A stretch of DNA of 64,000 bases from Plesiocystis pacifica SIR-1. GTDB lineage: Bacteria > Myxococcota_A > Polyangia > Nannocystales > Nannocystaceae. The first letter of the stretch is position 1, and each line of letters begins with the position of its first letter. The position numbers and the translations under genes were made by a program. The DNA lies in contig NZ_ABCS01000033.1 in assembly GCF_000170895.1 (NCBI RefSeq), positions 1-64,000 of the forward strand, given 5' to 3'. Under the pieces are notes generated by a model, which worked only from the letters and a program-made list of their open reading frames with translations, searched no databases and was not told the origin of the DNA. This document shows positions 53,213 to 61,408 of the stretch, piece after piece.

Positions 53213-55516
53213 ATGAAGCGGTCGATGACGCGCTCAGCCGATGGAGAGTGCCACCGCATCGAGGCGGACTATCTGGTCGTCGGCGCCGGCGCCATGGGGC
53301 TGGCCTTCGTCGACGAGCTCATCCACCGGGACCCGAGCGCGACGGTGGTGCTCGTCGATCGCCGCGCCATGCCGGGGGGCCACTGGAACGACGCCTACGC
53401 CTTCGTCTCGCTCCACCAGCCGGCGGCCTACTACGGCGTGAACTCGATGGCCCTCGGCGAGGGCGGAGCGGCCCTGGTCACGGGCCGCGAGGTGCTGGCC
53501 TACTTCGGGCGCGCCCTCGACCGCCTGCTGGCGACGGGGCGGGTGCGCTTTTTTGGCCAGTGCGAGCACGAGGGCGAGGCCCGCTTTCGTTCGCGCCTGG
53601 TCCCCGACCGGCGCTACCAGGTCGACGTCCGCCGCAAGCTCGTCGACGCGAGCTACATGCAGTCGGAGGTCCCGGCGATGCGGCCGCCGCCCTACGCCGT
53701 CGACCCCTCCGTGGCCGTCGTGCCCGTCAACGGCCTCGCGGAGCTGAGCAAGCGCGAGGGCGAGCCGCCGTCGAGCTTCGTGATCGTCGGCGCGGGCAAG
53801 ACGGGCATGGACGCGGCGCTCTACCTCCTCGACCAGGGCGTCGCGCCCGAGGCCATCACCTGGATCGTCAGCAACGACGCGTGGTTTCTTCGCCGCGAGC
53901 GGATCCAGCCCGGGACCATCCTGGACTTCATGCTCGAGCAGTTCGAGCGCTTCGGCGACAGCGAGAGCCTCGACGGCCTGGTGTTCGCCCTCGAGTGCGC
54001 GGGCATCTTCTCGCGCCTCGATCCCGCCGTCGCGCCGACCAAGTACCGCTGCGCCACGGTCAGCGACCCCGAGCTCGCCCAGCTGCGGCGCTTGACCAAG
54101 GTCGTGCGCCTGGGCCGGGTGGTCCGCGTCGAGGCCGAGGCCGTCGTGCTCGAGCGCGGGCGCCTGCCCGTGCTCCCCGGCCAGCTCTTCGTCGACTGCA
54201 CGGCCAAGGGCCTGCCGCCGAGGGAGCCCCGCCCGGTGTTCGCGGGCGCGACGATCACCTTGCAGAGCTTGCTGGTGTGCCAGCAGGTCCTGAGCGCGGC
54301 CTTCATCGCCTACCTCGAGACCCGCACGCGGGGTCCCGAGCCCCTGTCGTTGGCCCGGTGCAACGCGCTGTGCCAGGTCGTGCCGCACCCCGAGGAGGTC
54401 CGGGACTACGCGCAGACCATGCTGACGACGCTGCTCAACATCCAGGCCTGGGCCGAGGCCTGCCGCGAGTGGTTGTTCGAGAGCCGGCTGAGCTTCTTCC
54501 ACCACGAGCGGCGCGTGGACGTGCTGCGCGCGACGCTGAAGATCGAGGCCACGCGCGTCGCCGCAGAGAAGGGGCTGCGGGCGATCCTGGCCGCCACGGA
54601 TCCCGACCCGACACCGGAGTTCGAGACCGTCGAGCTGCGCCACGGCCCGCTGCGCGCGTCGACCTTGACCCTCGCGCCTCGGCCCTCGCGCGAGCGGGCG
54701 GCGGTCCTGTGCCTGCACGGCTTCCCCGACAACGCCCGCAGCTTTCGCCACCAGCTCCCGGCCCTGGCCGCGGCCGGCTACCGCGTCTACGCGCCGACCT
54801 TGCGCGGCTACGAGCCGAGCTCCCAGCCCGAAGACGGCGACTACTCCCTGGCGGCCCTGGCCGGCGACGTGTTGGCGTGGCTCGACGAGCTCGGCCTCGA
54901 GCGCGCGCACCTCATCGGGCACGACTGGGGCGCGGCCGTGACCTACACCGTCGGGGCGCTGGCGCCCGAGCGCTTTTGGTCGCTGACGACCCTCGCCGTA
55001 CCCCACCCGGCGCAGTTCGTCCGCGGCGTCGCCCGGCTCCCGCGGCAGGTGCTCAACTCCTGGTACATGCTCTTTTTTCAGGTCCCCGGGGCGCCGGAGC
55101 TGGCCCTGCGTCGGCGCGACTGGGCGCTGATCCGCCAGCTGTGGGCGGCCTGGTCCCCGGGCTACACCCTGCCCCCGGAGGAGTGGGCCGCGCTGCGCGA
55201 GACCTTCGAGGCCCCGGGCGTGGACCGGGCCATGCTCGCCTACTACCGCCGCAACCTGGTGCCGACCTTCGTCGACGGCCTGCGCGGCGGCGGCTCGGAC
55301 GAGGCGGTGATCCGCGTCCCGACCCTGGCGCTGACCGGGGCCGACGACGGCTGCATCGATACGCGCCTGTACGAGGGCGTGGACGCCCGCGAGTTCCCCG
55401 AGGGCTTCCGCCTCGAGCGCGTCGAGGGGGCCGGGCACTTCCTGCACCAAGAGCGGCCCGAGGCGGTCAACGCCCTGGTGCTCGACTGGCTCGCCGAGCA
55501 CGACCCGAAGGGGTGA
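53213..55516 (+). CDS. fusion of FAD/NAD(P)-dependent oxidoreductase and alpha/beta hydrolase
   Basis: A 767-residue two-part protein. Residues 15-455 are a flavoprotein of the monooxygenase/oxidoreductase type: dinucleotide motif VVGAGAMGLAFVDEL near 22-36, PGGHWNDAYAFVSLHQP, a second nucleotide motif VIVGAGKTGMDAALYLLDQG near 188-207 and an FVDCTAKGL segment. Residues 475-765 are an epoxide-hydrolase-like hydrolase: HGFPDN oxyanion motif, nucleophile Asp in LIGHDWGAA near 570, acid in TGADDGC, base His in GAGHFLHQERPE. The frame is continuous with a natural join. It may oxidise a substrate (perhaps to an epoxide or ester) and hydrolyse the product in one chain; inference. The ATG at 53213 is best; 53225 possible. 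Confidence 0.85.
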   Translation: MKRSMTRSADGECHRIEADYLVVGAGAMGLAFVDELIHRDPSATVVLVDRRAMPGGHWNDAYAFVSLHQPAAYYGVNSMALGEGGAALVTGREVLAYFGRALDRLLATGRVRFFGQCEHEGEARFRSRLVPDRRYQVDVRRKLVDASYMQSEVPAMRPPPYAVDPSVAVVPVNGLAELSKREGEPPSSFVIVGAGKTGMDAALYLLDQGVAPEAITWIVSNDAWFLRRERIQPGTILDFMLEQFERFGDSESLDGLVFALECAGIFSRLDPAVAPTKYRCATVSDPELAQLRRLTKVVRLGRVVRVEAEAVVLERGRLPVLPGQLFVDCTAKGLPPREPRPVFAGATITLQSLLVCQQVLSAAFIAYLETRTRGPEPLSLARCNALCQVVPHPEEVRDYAQTMLTTLLNIQAWAEACREWLFESRLSFFHHERRVDVLRATLKIEATRVAAEKGLRAILAATDPDPTPEFETVELRHGPLRASTLTLAPRPSRERAAVLCLHGFPDNARSFRHQLPALAAAGYRVYAPTLRGYEPSSQPEDGDYSLAALAGDVLAWLDELGLERAHLIGHDWGAAVTYTVGALAPERFWSLTTLAVPHPAQFVRGVARLPRQVLNSWYMLFFQVPGAPELALRRRDWALIRQLWAAWSPGYTLPPEEWAALRETFEAPGVDRAMLAYYRRNLVPTFVDGLRGGGSDEAVIRVPTLALTGADDGCIDTRLYEGVDAREFPEGFRLERVEGAGHFLHQERPEAVNALVLDWLAEHDPKG

Positions 55517-55519
55517 GGG

Positions 55520-56497
55520 TCACAGCTTCAGCACGGCGACGTGGGGCTCGGACAGGCTGCCGACGTAGAGCGAGCCGTCGAAAAAGCGCGCGCCCGTGGT
55601 GATCGCGACCTTGCCCGAGGAGGCCTGGAGGTTGTGGACCAGACGGCCGCTCTCGTCGTAGCCGAGCACGATGCCGTGGCGCACGGGGGCGGGCTTGAGG
55701 GCGTCGGGGAGCCGGTAGGACAGCTTGCGCAGCCACCCGCGGGGGCCCATGAAGTCGACGAGCTTTTGCCGCGGCGAGGCCAGGGCCACCCACAGCACGC
55801 CCGCGTCGAAGCTGAGGTTGTCGGGGAAGCCGGGCAGGTTGTCGAGGAAGCGCTCGGTCTGGCCCGCCTTGGGCCCGGCGAGCCAGTGCCGGTGGACGCG
55901 GTACTTGCCGGTCTCGGCCACGAACACGGACTGCTGCGCGGCGTCGAGGGCCACGCCGTTGGCGAACAGCAGCTGGTCCACGCACACGCGCAGGCTCCCG
56001 TCGGGGGCGCGGGCGAACGCCCGCCCGGTCGGGTGACCCTCGAGCAGGTCGTTGACGTAGACCTCGAGGGACCAGCGCGCCGAGCTGACGGTGAAGTAGA
56101 TGGTCCCGTCGGAGGCCACGCTGGCGTTGTTGGTGAGCAGGAATTTCTCCCCGTCGAAGCCGTCGAGGAGGGGCTTGACCGCGCCGCTGGGGCTGACCAG
56201 CTGCAGGCCGAGGTCGGCGTTGCAGACCAGCAGGTCCTCGCCGTGGAGCTCGAGGCCCAAAGGACGCCCGCCGACCTCGGCGAAGGGTGAGACGGAGCCG
56301 CTGGGATCGATGCGCAGCACGTGGCCGTCGTGGGTGCCGGTGTAGGCGAAGCCCTGGGCGTCGACGACGACGTCCTCGGGGCCCTCGTCGCCCACGGGGA
56401 TCAGCCGGGCCTGGCCCAGGCGATCGTTGACCTCGAAGGGGCCGGCGAGGGCGGGGGCCGGCGGAGCTGTCCAGGGCTGGGGCTCGAAGGGGCGCAC
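55520..56497 (-). CDS. SMP-30/strictosidine synthase-like propeller protein
   Basis: A 325-residue six-bladed propeller of the SMP-30/gluconolactonase and strictosidine-synthase-like group: GPEDVVVDAQGFAYTGTHDG, LGLELHGEDLLVCNADLGL, NNASVASDGTIYFTVSSARW, LFANGVALDAAQQSVFVAET, FPDNLSFDAGVLWVAL. The Asn and Asp residues in these segments are the usual divalent-metal ligands, so a lactonase or ester hydrolase activity is likely; substrate unknown. No signal peptide. The GTG at 56497 is chosen over one two codons upstream because TAGGCT ends six bases before it. It is tail-to-tail with the fusion protein gene, 3 bp apart. Confidence 0.82.
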   Translation of the reverse strand: MRPFEPQPWTAPPAPALAGPFEVNDRLGQARLIPVGDEGPEDVVVDAQGFAYTGTHDGHVLRIDPSGSVSPFAEVGGRPLGLELHGEDLLVCNADLGLQLVSPSGAVKPLLDGFDGEKFLLTNNASVASDGTIYFTVSSARWSLEVYVNDLLEGHPTGRAFARAPDGSLRVCVDQLLFANGVALDAAQQSVFVAETGKYRVHRHWLAGPKAGQTERFLDNLPGFPDNLSFDAGVLWVALASPRQKLVDFMGPRGWLRKLSYRLPDALKPAPVRHGIVLGYDESGRLVHNLQASSGKVAITTGARFFDGSLYVGSLSEPHVAVLKL

Positions 56498-56503
56498 GGG
56501 CAC

Positions 56504-56509
56504 AGCCTA
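56504..56509 (-). promoter_or_regulatory. TAGGCT box six bases before a GTG start
   Basis: On the minus strand TAGGCT (56509 to 56504) is followed by GTGCCC and the GTG at 56497. The box abuts another in-frame GTG directly, which a -10 element cannot serve, so it decides the start. The identical box TAGGCT precedes the ECF sigma gene. Confidence 0.5.
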
Positions 56510-56531
56510 TCAAGGCCCCAAGGCGCCAGGC

Positions 56532-56677
56532 TCACAGCGGGCGGTGGGAGGCGAGGTGGTCGTCCTCGAACACGAGCGCGTCGCAGGTCGGCAGCGGCCC
56601 GCAGTCCGCATCATGGTCCCGTCTTGCGCGAGGTCCGGGATGTGCTCGAGCTCGGGGGCGGGCTCCGGCTCGCCCAT
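56532..56677 (-). pseudogene. possible frameshifted 48-residue ORF
   Basis: The ATG at 56677 reads MGEPEPAPELEHIPDLAQDG, after which this frame becomes Arg/Thr-rich. The neighbouring frame reads DHDADCGPLPTCDALVFEDD and on to a stop at 56532. One missing base at the GGG near 56620 would join them into an acidic 48-residue protein. The evidence is composition only; it may be chance. The rest of the gap between the divergent genes shows no other feature. Confidence 0.25.
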
Positions 56678-56735
56678 GCCTGCGTGCTGGACTCGCAGGG
56701 CACAGGCGGCGCTTTGGTGCTAGGACTGGGGCCTC

Positions 56736-57731
56736 ATGGGGCGCGCGGCGGTCGATGAAATTCACGAGCAGCTGCGGACCGTCTACGCCGGCTTGCCCCC
56801 GCTGACCTTTGTGCCGCGTCGCTTGTGGTGGCAGCGCGTCATGTTTGGCTTGTTCGGTCGCAGCCGCTGCGTGCCCGGAGTCCGCGCCCGTGATCGCGCC
56901 GTCGGGAGCCGGGCGGCGGGCGAGGTCGGCGTCCGCGTGTACTTGCCCGAGGGCGAGCTGGAGCGCGGGCCGGGGCCTGCCCTGCTGTGGTTCCACGGCG
57001 GCGGGTTGATCATCGGCCGGCCCCGGGTGGACGAGCGCCGCTGCTCCGAGTTCGCCCGCGACCTCGCCATGCCGGTGGTCTCCGTCCGCTACCGCCTGGC
57101 CCCGCGCCACCCCTTCCCGGCGGCCCTCGACGACGCCCTCGCGGCGTGGACCTGGCTGGTCTCGGCGGGCGCGGCCGAGCTGGGCGTGGATCCGGCGCGG
57201 GTGGCCGTCGGGGGCGAGAGCGCCGGCGGCGGGTTGGCGGCCTGCCTCGCCCAGCGCCTCGCCGACGGCGACCGCGGCCAGCCCCGGGCGCAGGTCTTGA
57301 TCTACCCGATGCTCGACGATCGCACCGCGAGCCGCCGGGAGCTCGACGCCCTGGACCACGCGCTGTGGAACAACCGCAGCAACCACACGGGCTGGTCGGC
57401 CTACCTCGGCGCGGAGCCCGGGGGCGAGGGCTCGAAGGCGCCGCCAGCCTACGCCTCGGCCGCGCGCCGCCTCGACGCCGCGGGCGGTCTGCAGGGCCTC
57501 GCGCCCGCGTGGATCGGCGTCGGCACCCACGACCTCTTTTGGGACGAGTGTTTGGCCTACGCCGCGGGCCTGGACGCGGCCGGGGTCGAGTGCAAGCTCG
57601 AGCGCGTCGTCGGGGGCTTCCACGGCTTCCCGACCCTCGCCCCCAAGCTCCCGCTGTCCCGGGCCTTCCACCGCGCGCAGGTCGAGTTCTTGCGCGAGCG
57701 GCTGTCGCCTTTGGAGGGGGCCGAGCCATGA
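56736..57731 (+). CDS. alpha/beta hydrolase, hormone-sensitive-lipase-like esterase
   Basis: A 331-residue esterase of the HSL (family IV) type: oxyanion HGGG at 87-90, nucleophile Ser162 in GGESAGGG, acid Asp in GTHDLFWDE and base His in GGFHGF. The substrates are usually short- to medium-chain esters. A cap region with Trp and Phe (YAGLPPLTFVPRRLWWQRVM) precedes the core. No signal peptide. The ATG at 56736 is the first good start; a GTG/ATG choice does not change the domain. Its stop overlaps the start of the next gene (ATGA), so the two are coupled. Confidence 0.88.
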   Translation: MGRAAVDEIHEQLRTVYAGLPPLTFVPRRLWWQRVMFGLFGRSRCVPGVRARDRAVGSRAAGEVGVRVYLPEGELERGPGPALLWFHGGGLIIGRPRVDERRCSEFARDLAMPVVSVRYRLAPRHPFPAALDDALAAWTWLVSAGAAELGVDPARVAVGGESAGGGLAACLAQRLADGDRGQPRAQVLIYPMLDDRTASRRELDALDHALWNNRSNHTGWSAYLGAEPGGEGSKAPPAYASAARRLDAAGGLQGLAPAWIGVGTHDLFWDECLAYAAGLDAAGVECKLERVVGGFHGFPTLAPKLPLSRAFHRAQVEFLRERLSPLEGAEP

Positions 57732-58288
57732 CCGGGGTGGGGGAGGGCTCGAGGCGGATCTCGATCGTCGGCAGCTCGGGCGCGGGCAAGTCGACCCTCG
57801 CGCGGACCCTCGAGGCGCGGCTGGGGCTGCGCCGCCTCGAGCTCGACAGCGTCCAGCACCAGCCAAACTGGACGCCCTGCGAGCCGGACACCTTCCGCGC
57901 CGTGGTCCGGGACTTCGTCGCCGGGCCGAGCTGGGTCGTGGATGGCAACTACACGCGCGTGGGCGCCCTCGACCTGGTGTGGGATCGGGCCGAGCTGGTG
58001 GTGTGGCTCGATCTACCTCACGCGCTGAAGACCGCCCGGATCATCCGGCGCAGCGCCAAGCGGGTGCTGCGTCGAGAGGCGCTGTGGAACGGCAACCGCG
58101 AGCGCCTGCGCGAGCTCGTGTCCCTCGACCCCGAGCGCAACTTCATCTCGTGGGCCCACGGCAACCACCCCCACGTGCGTCAAAAGTACGAGGCGCGCTT
58201 CGCCGATCCGCGCTGGGCCGGGCTCGCCAAGGTCCGGCTGCGCTCGCCGGCCGAGGTCCGCGCCTGGGTGAGTCGGCTGCCGCGCTGA
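57728..58288 (+). CDS. P-loop adenylate-kinase-like protein (FlaR type)
   Basis: A 186-residue small P-loop kinase: Walker A VGSSGAGKSTLARTL near 14-28, then LELDSVQHQPNW, VVDGNYTRV and WLDLPHALKTARIIRRSAKR, as in the 'DNA topology modulation' FlaR/AAA_17 group of shikimate- or adenylate-kinase-like enzymes. The real substrate of the group is not established. The ATG overlaps the stop of the esterase gene by four bases, so both are translated from one message; whether this is functional pairing is unknown. Confidence 0.82.
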   Translation: MTGVGEGSRRISIVGSSGAGKSTLARTLEARLGLRRLELDSVQHQPNWTPCEPDTFRAVVRDFVAGPSWVVDGNYTRVGALDLVWDRAELVVWLDLPHALKTARIIRRSAKRVLRREALWNGNRERLRELVSLDPERNFISWAHGNHPHVRQKYEARFADPRWAGLAKVRLRSPAEVRAWVSRLPR

Positions 58289-58290
58289 CG

Positions 58291-58296
58291 TACACT
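58291..58296 (+). promoter_or_regulatory. TACACT box six bases before a GTG start
   Basis: TACACT starts 3 bp after the kinase stop and ends six bases before the GTG at 58303, again without a Shine-Dalgarno. The DUF4169 gene therefore likely has its own leaderless transcript. Confidence 0.5.
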
Positions 58297-58302
58297 CGGG
58301 CC

Positions 58303-58536
58303 GTGGCCGACGTCGTCAACCTCAACCGCTTTCGCAAGCGCAAGCGTCGCGAGGCCGCGGCCGCGGAGGCCGATCGCAACCGGGTGATCCACGGGCGGAC
58401 CAAGGCCGAGAAGCAAAAGGCCCGGCGCGAGCGCGAGCGCGACGAGCAGCAGCTGGACGGCCACCGGCGCGAGCGCCCCGAGGGCGAGGGCGCGGAGCCA
58501 GAGCCCGAGCCAAAGTCAGACCCCGAGTCGCCCTGA
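58303..58536 (+). CDS. DUF4169 family small protein
   Basis: A 77-residue protein matching DUF4169: VVNLNRFRKRKRREAAAAEA, NRVIHGRTKAEK and LDGHRRE are the family landmarks. The family is short, highly charged and of unknown function, mostly seen in alphaproteobacteria. It forms one helix or two with Lys/Arg/Glu and here ends in an extra acidic Pro/Glu tail. The GTG start is fixed by the TACACT box. It sits in the gap between the FlaR-like kinase gene and a lipoprotein gene. Confidence 0.8.
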   Translation: MADVVNLNRFRKRKRREAAAAEADRNRVIHGRTKAEKQKARRERERDEQQLDGHRRERPEGEGAEPEPEPKSDPESP

Positions 58537-58574
58537 GCCTTGGCAGGGGCCCGGCCGCGTGTCATCGTGCGCGC

Positions 58575-59252
58575 GTGTCTCGTCGAGCGTGGTCTTCCCT
58601 CGTCTTCGCCGCCTGCGTCGCGCTGGCGGGCGCGTCCTCGCTGACCGGCTGTCGAACGACGCAGGCCTACGTCGACTGGCGCCCGGGCCTGAGCGCCGCG
58701 GACTTCGACGGCATCTACGAGATCAGCCGGGCGGACTACCAGGGCTACGCGGACGCGGCCGAGCCCAACACCTACTACGACCGCTTCCGCGGCGAGAGCC
58801 ACGAGCAGTTCGGGGCGGCCGTCGCCGAGCTCGACGCGCGCCTGACCAGCGAGCGGGCCAGCCCCGACACGCGCGGCTACGCGGTCATGGGCCTGAGCCC
58901 GGACGCCGTCACTTTGCTCGAGGCGGGGGGCGAGCCCAGGCAGGCCCCGATCGACTGGTTCGCCGTCACCGGGGACCGCGACAAGGCGCTGCTCGTCTCG
59001 GGCTCCAAGGTCATGGCCGTGGTCGGGGGCGCGAGCACGGGCATCGACGCGGGCGGGGTGCTCGGTCCCGGCCAGGGCAACTACCGCTTCATGCTCCTCG
59101 ACAACGAGGGAGAGCTCACCCTCTTCGCCCTGCCCGAGCTCGGCGGGGCGATCACGGCCAACGAGCCGGGGTGGGTGTTCGCCTTCGTGCCGACGCCCGG
59201 GGGCAAGAAGGCCTGGGACATCAGCGTCGGTCGCGTGACAGTTGCACTGTGA
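58575..59252 (+). CDS. lipoprotein of unknown function
   Basis: A 225-residue lipoprotein with signal peptide and SLTGC lipobox (Cys26). The mature part (about 200 residues) has alternating strands and short helices: YDRFRGESHEQFGAAVAELD, YAVMGLSPDAVTLLEAGGEP, DKALLVSGSKVMAVVGGAST, NYRFMLLDNEGELTLFALPE. No recognised family. The GTG at 58575 follows a CATCGT box with the usual six-base gap. Its stop lies about 100 bp before cysS, and it is probably an independent gene. Confidence 0.68.
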   Translation: MSRRAWSSLVFAACVALAGASSLTGCRTTQAYVDWRPGLSAADFDGIYEISRADYQGYADAAEPNTYYDRFRGESHEQFGAAVAELDARLTSERASPDTRGYAVMGLSPDAVTLLEAGGEPRQAPIDWFAVTGDRDKALLVSGSKVMAVVGGASTGIDAGGVLGPGQGNYRFMLLDNEGELTLFALPELGGAITANEPGWVFAFVPTPGGKKAWDISVGRVTVAL

Positions 59253-59341
59253 ACCAAGTGTTGTGCTCGACCCGATCGACCGGTGAGTGACCGGTGAGCG
59301 CAGCCGGAGCGAGCAGTGGCGCTGCTGGCCGGGGGCCCGTA

Positions 59342-59347
59342 TAACCT
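59342..59347 (+). promoter_or_regulatory. TAACCT box seven bases before the cysS GTG
   Basis: TAACCT at 59342-59347 (also part of TATAAC) ends seven bases before the GTG at 59355. No Shine-Dalgarno; the same leaderless arrangement as other genes here. Confidence 0.45.
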
Positions 59348-59354
59348 CCCGGCC

Positions 59355-60929
59355 GTGGCACTTCACGTCTACAACACCCGCACCAAGCGCAAAGAGGCCT
59401 TCGTCTCGGCCCAGCCCCGGGTCGTCCGCATCTACACCTGTGGCCTGACCGTCTACTCGGACATGCACATCGGCCACGCGCGGACCTACTGCTTTTGGGA
59501 CGTGTTCCGCCGCTGGCTCGAGTACCGCGGCTACCACGTGATCAGCGTCATCAACTACACGGACATCGACGACCGGATCATCAAGGACGCGCGCGAGAAG
59601 GGGGAGGGGACCCTCGACCTGGCCGAGCGCGTGGTCGCCAGCTTCCGCCGCGACTGCCGGGCCCTGAAGATCAAGGACTACGCCGTCTACACCCGGGCGA
59701 CGGACTTCGTCGAGGAGCAGATCGCCGCGGTCAAGGCCCTGGTCGACAAGGGCCACGCCTACGTCGTCGAGGGCGAGGTGCTCTACGACGTGCGCTCCTT
59801 CGAGCGCTACGGCCAGCTCAGCGGGCGCAGCCTCGAGGGCATGCAAGAGGGCGCCAGCGGGCGCACGGACTCGGCCGAGACCTCGCGCAAGCGCTTCTTC
59901 GCCGACTTCACCCTGTGGAAGCCGAGCAAGGAAGGCGAGCCGTGCTGGCAGACCGGCGAGGCCGAGTGGCCCAGCGGGCGCCCCGGCTGGCACATCGAGT
60001 GCTCGGCGATGTCGACCACCACCCTCGGCAAGAACTTCGACGTGCACGGCGGGGGCATCGACAACCTCTTCCCCCACCACGAGAACGAGGTCGCCCAGTC
60101 CGAGCCGCTGTGCGGCCACCCCTGGGTCAACTACTGGATGCACCCGGCGCACCTGCAGCTGCTCAACGAAGAGGGCCAGCCCATCAAGATGAGCAAGAGC
60201 CTGGGCAACGTCATCTCGATCGGCGACCTGGTCGCCAAGCACGGCCCGGACGCGGCGCGCTGGTACTTCGGCGTGACCCACTACCGGTCCTCGCTGGCCT
60301 TCAACTGGCAGCTCCTCGACGAGGCGACCAAGGGCTTCGACAAGGTCCGGCGCGCGGTCAAGATGATCGCCGATCGCCTCGCCGAGGTCGACGACGCCGA
60401 GCTGCGCGTGCCCACGGTGGGCACCTACGCCGGCCTGCGGGAGGGCGACGCGGCCGTGCCCCGCGAGCGCCAGAGCTTCGGCCACGGCGCCCTCGGAGAG
60501 ATCAACGCGCGCTTCATGGACCGCTTCATCGCGGCCATGGACGACGACATGGGCACGCCCAAGGCGACCGCGGCCGTGTTCGACTACGTCAACGAGCTGT
60601 TCGCCGCGGGCATCGAGACCAACGAGGCGCTCGACGCCGCGAGCTTGCTGGCGGCCTACCGCTGCCTGACCCGGCACCTGTGGGTGCTCGGCGTCGAGTT
60701 CCCCGACGAGCGCCTGTTCCCCGAGCTGGCCGCGGACTGCTTCGCGGTCGCCAGCGGCGACAGCGCCCGGGAAGAGGCCCTCGCCGGCGCCGTCGACAAG
60801 ATGTTGTTGCTGCGTCAGCAGGCCCGCAAGGACCGGGACTTCGCCAAGGCCGACCTGATCCGCGACCTGCTCACGGAAGCCGGCGTCTCCGTCGAAGACA
60901 CCCCAAAAGGTCCTCGCTGGACCGTCTAG
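59355..60929 (+). CDS. cysS: cysteinyl-tRNA synthetase
   Basis: A 524-residue class I aminoacyl-tRNA synthetase that charges tRNA-Cys. The zinc-binding Cys in YTCGLTVYS and WHIECSAM, the ATP motif HIGHAR, and the KMSKSLGN loop are all present, followed by the anticodon-stem and DALR-like helical end. The length is somewhat above E. coli CysS (461). The GTG at 59355 is used, as ALHVYNTRTKRKEAF is the normal N-terminus and the TAACCT box precedes it; an earlier in-frame start at 59316 would add 13 residues across the box. A structured repeat begins right after the stop. Confidence 0.95.
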   Translation: MALHVYNTRTKRKEAFVSAQPRVVRIYTCGLTVYSDMHIGHARTYCFWDVFRRWLEYRGYHVISVINYTDIDDRIIKDAREKGEGTLDLAERVVASFRRDCRALKIKDYAVYTRATDFVEEQIAAVKALVDKGHAYVVEGEVLYDVRSFERYGQLSGRSLEGMQEGASGRTDSAETSRKRFFADFTLWKPSKEGEPCWQTGEAEWPSGRPGWHIECSAMSTTTLGKNFDVHGGGIDNLFPHHENEVAQSEPLCGHPWVNYWMHPAHLQLLNEEGQPIKMSKSLGNVISIGDLVAKHGPDAARWYFGVTHYRSSLAFNWQLLDEATKGFDKVRRAVKMIADRLAEVDDAELRVPTVGTYAGLREGDAAVPRERQSFGHGALGEINARFMDRFIAAMDDDMGTPKATAAVFDYVNELFAAGIETNEALDAASLLAAYRCLTRHLWVLGVEFPDERLFPELAADCFAVASGDSAREEALAGAVDKMLLLRQQARKDRDFAKADLIRDLLTEAGVSVEDTPKGPRWTV

Positions 60930-61062
60930 TCTACCCCCACGCAGGTGCCGGACGGGAGCCGCTTCGTCGCTGTCCGCTCCTCCGCTGAGGCCGGTGGGCA
61001 ATCGGATTCGTCCCTGTGTGGGGGCATGTGGTCGCCCCCAGAGGGGGCGCTATCTGGCGGGC
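60930..61062 (+). repeat. structured dispersed repeat, copy B (after cysS)
   Basis: Homologous to 47711-47844. Helix 1 is CCCCCACGCAGG (60934-60945) with CCTGTGTGGGGG (61013-61024), twelve pairs with one G-T; relative to copy A the bases after the C-run change on both sides (AC with GT), i.e. covary. Helix 2 is CGCCCCC-AGA-GGGGGCG (61033-61049). The loop blocks GCTTCGTCGCTG and CCGCTCCTCCGCT are kept. As in copy A, it starts at the base after a stop codon. Confidence 0.75.
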
Positions 61063-61168
61063 TGGAGGAGGTGTTTCAGAAAACTTCCGCGGGGGGTGAG
61101 ACAAACCTCGCGACGGCGACACGGTATGGAAGAGGCGGCTGCGCGGGCGCGGACGTCTTGGAAACGCC

Positions 61169-61315
61169 ATGAGCGCCATCGACTTATTGACCGCCGCGAC
61201 CCTGTTGATCCTCGCACCCCTGGTGGCGCCGAGCTTCGACGGTCTGGGCCCGGCGATGGGGCGCATCCGGGCGCGGGTGCGGGCGCGTTCGCTCCGGGGC
61301 GCGCAGCCAAGTTGA
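61169..61315 (+). CDS. 48-residue membrane-associated protein, TatA-like shape
   Basis: A short ORF: hydrophobic N-terminus IDLLTAATLLILAPLVAPSF followed by a glycine hinge (DGLGPAMG) and a basic amphipathic helix RIRARVRARS. The layout resembles TatA/TatE-type proteins (one membrane helix, hinge, amphipathic helix), but no clear family match is seen. A GGAAA lies eight bases before the ATG. It sits between structured repeat B and a strong hairpin at 61373-61401. It may be spurious; the even hydrophobic stretch and position argue for a real gene. Confidence 0.35.
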   Translation: MSAIDLLTAATLLILAPLVAPSFDGLGPAMGRIRARVRARSLRGAQPS

Positions 61316-61372
61316 CGAGTCGTGGACGTGGGGCAGGGAGGGCGTGGCGTCGTCCACGACGGCTAAAATAGA

Positions 61373-61401
61373 CAGGGACTGTGAGTCGTTCACAGTCCCT
61401 G
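61373..61401. terminator. perfect 12-bp hairpin
   Basis: CAGGGACTGTGA (61373-61384), loop GTCGT, TCACAGTCCCTG (61390-61401). The minus-strand side is followed by TCTATTTT, so it is a good terminator only in the minus direction, where no gene is known to enter. On the plus strand it lies just upstream of the TATGAT box of the next gene and could be an operator or an upstream transcript end. Confidence 0.5.
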
Positions 61402-61408
61402 AGCACCC

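Noticed and set aside
52951-53259. Short ORFs on both strands across the 53-kb palindrome, one with fairly ordinary composition (REAKTKLYRVYCELLATKDS)
   Set aside because: The palindrome and its one-sided mismatches explain the sequence better; no start signal and no recognisable domain. Kept in mind as an alternative.
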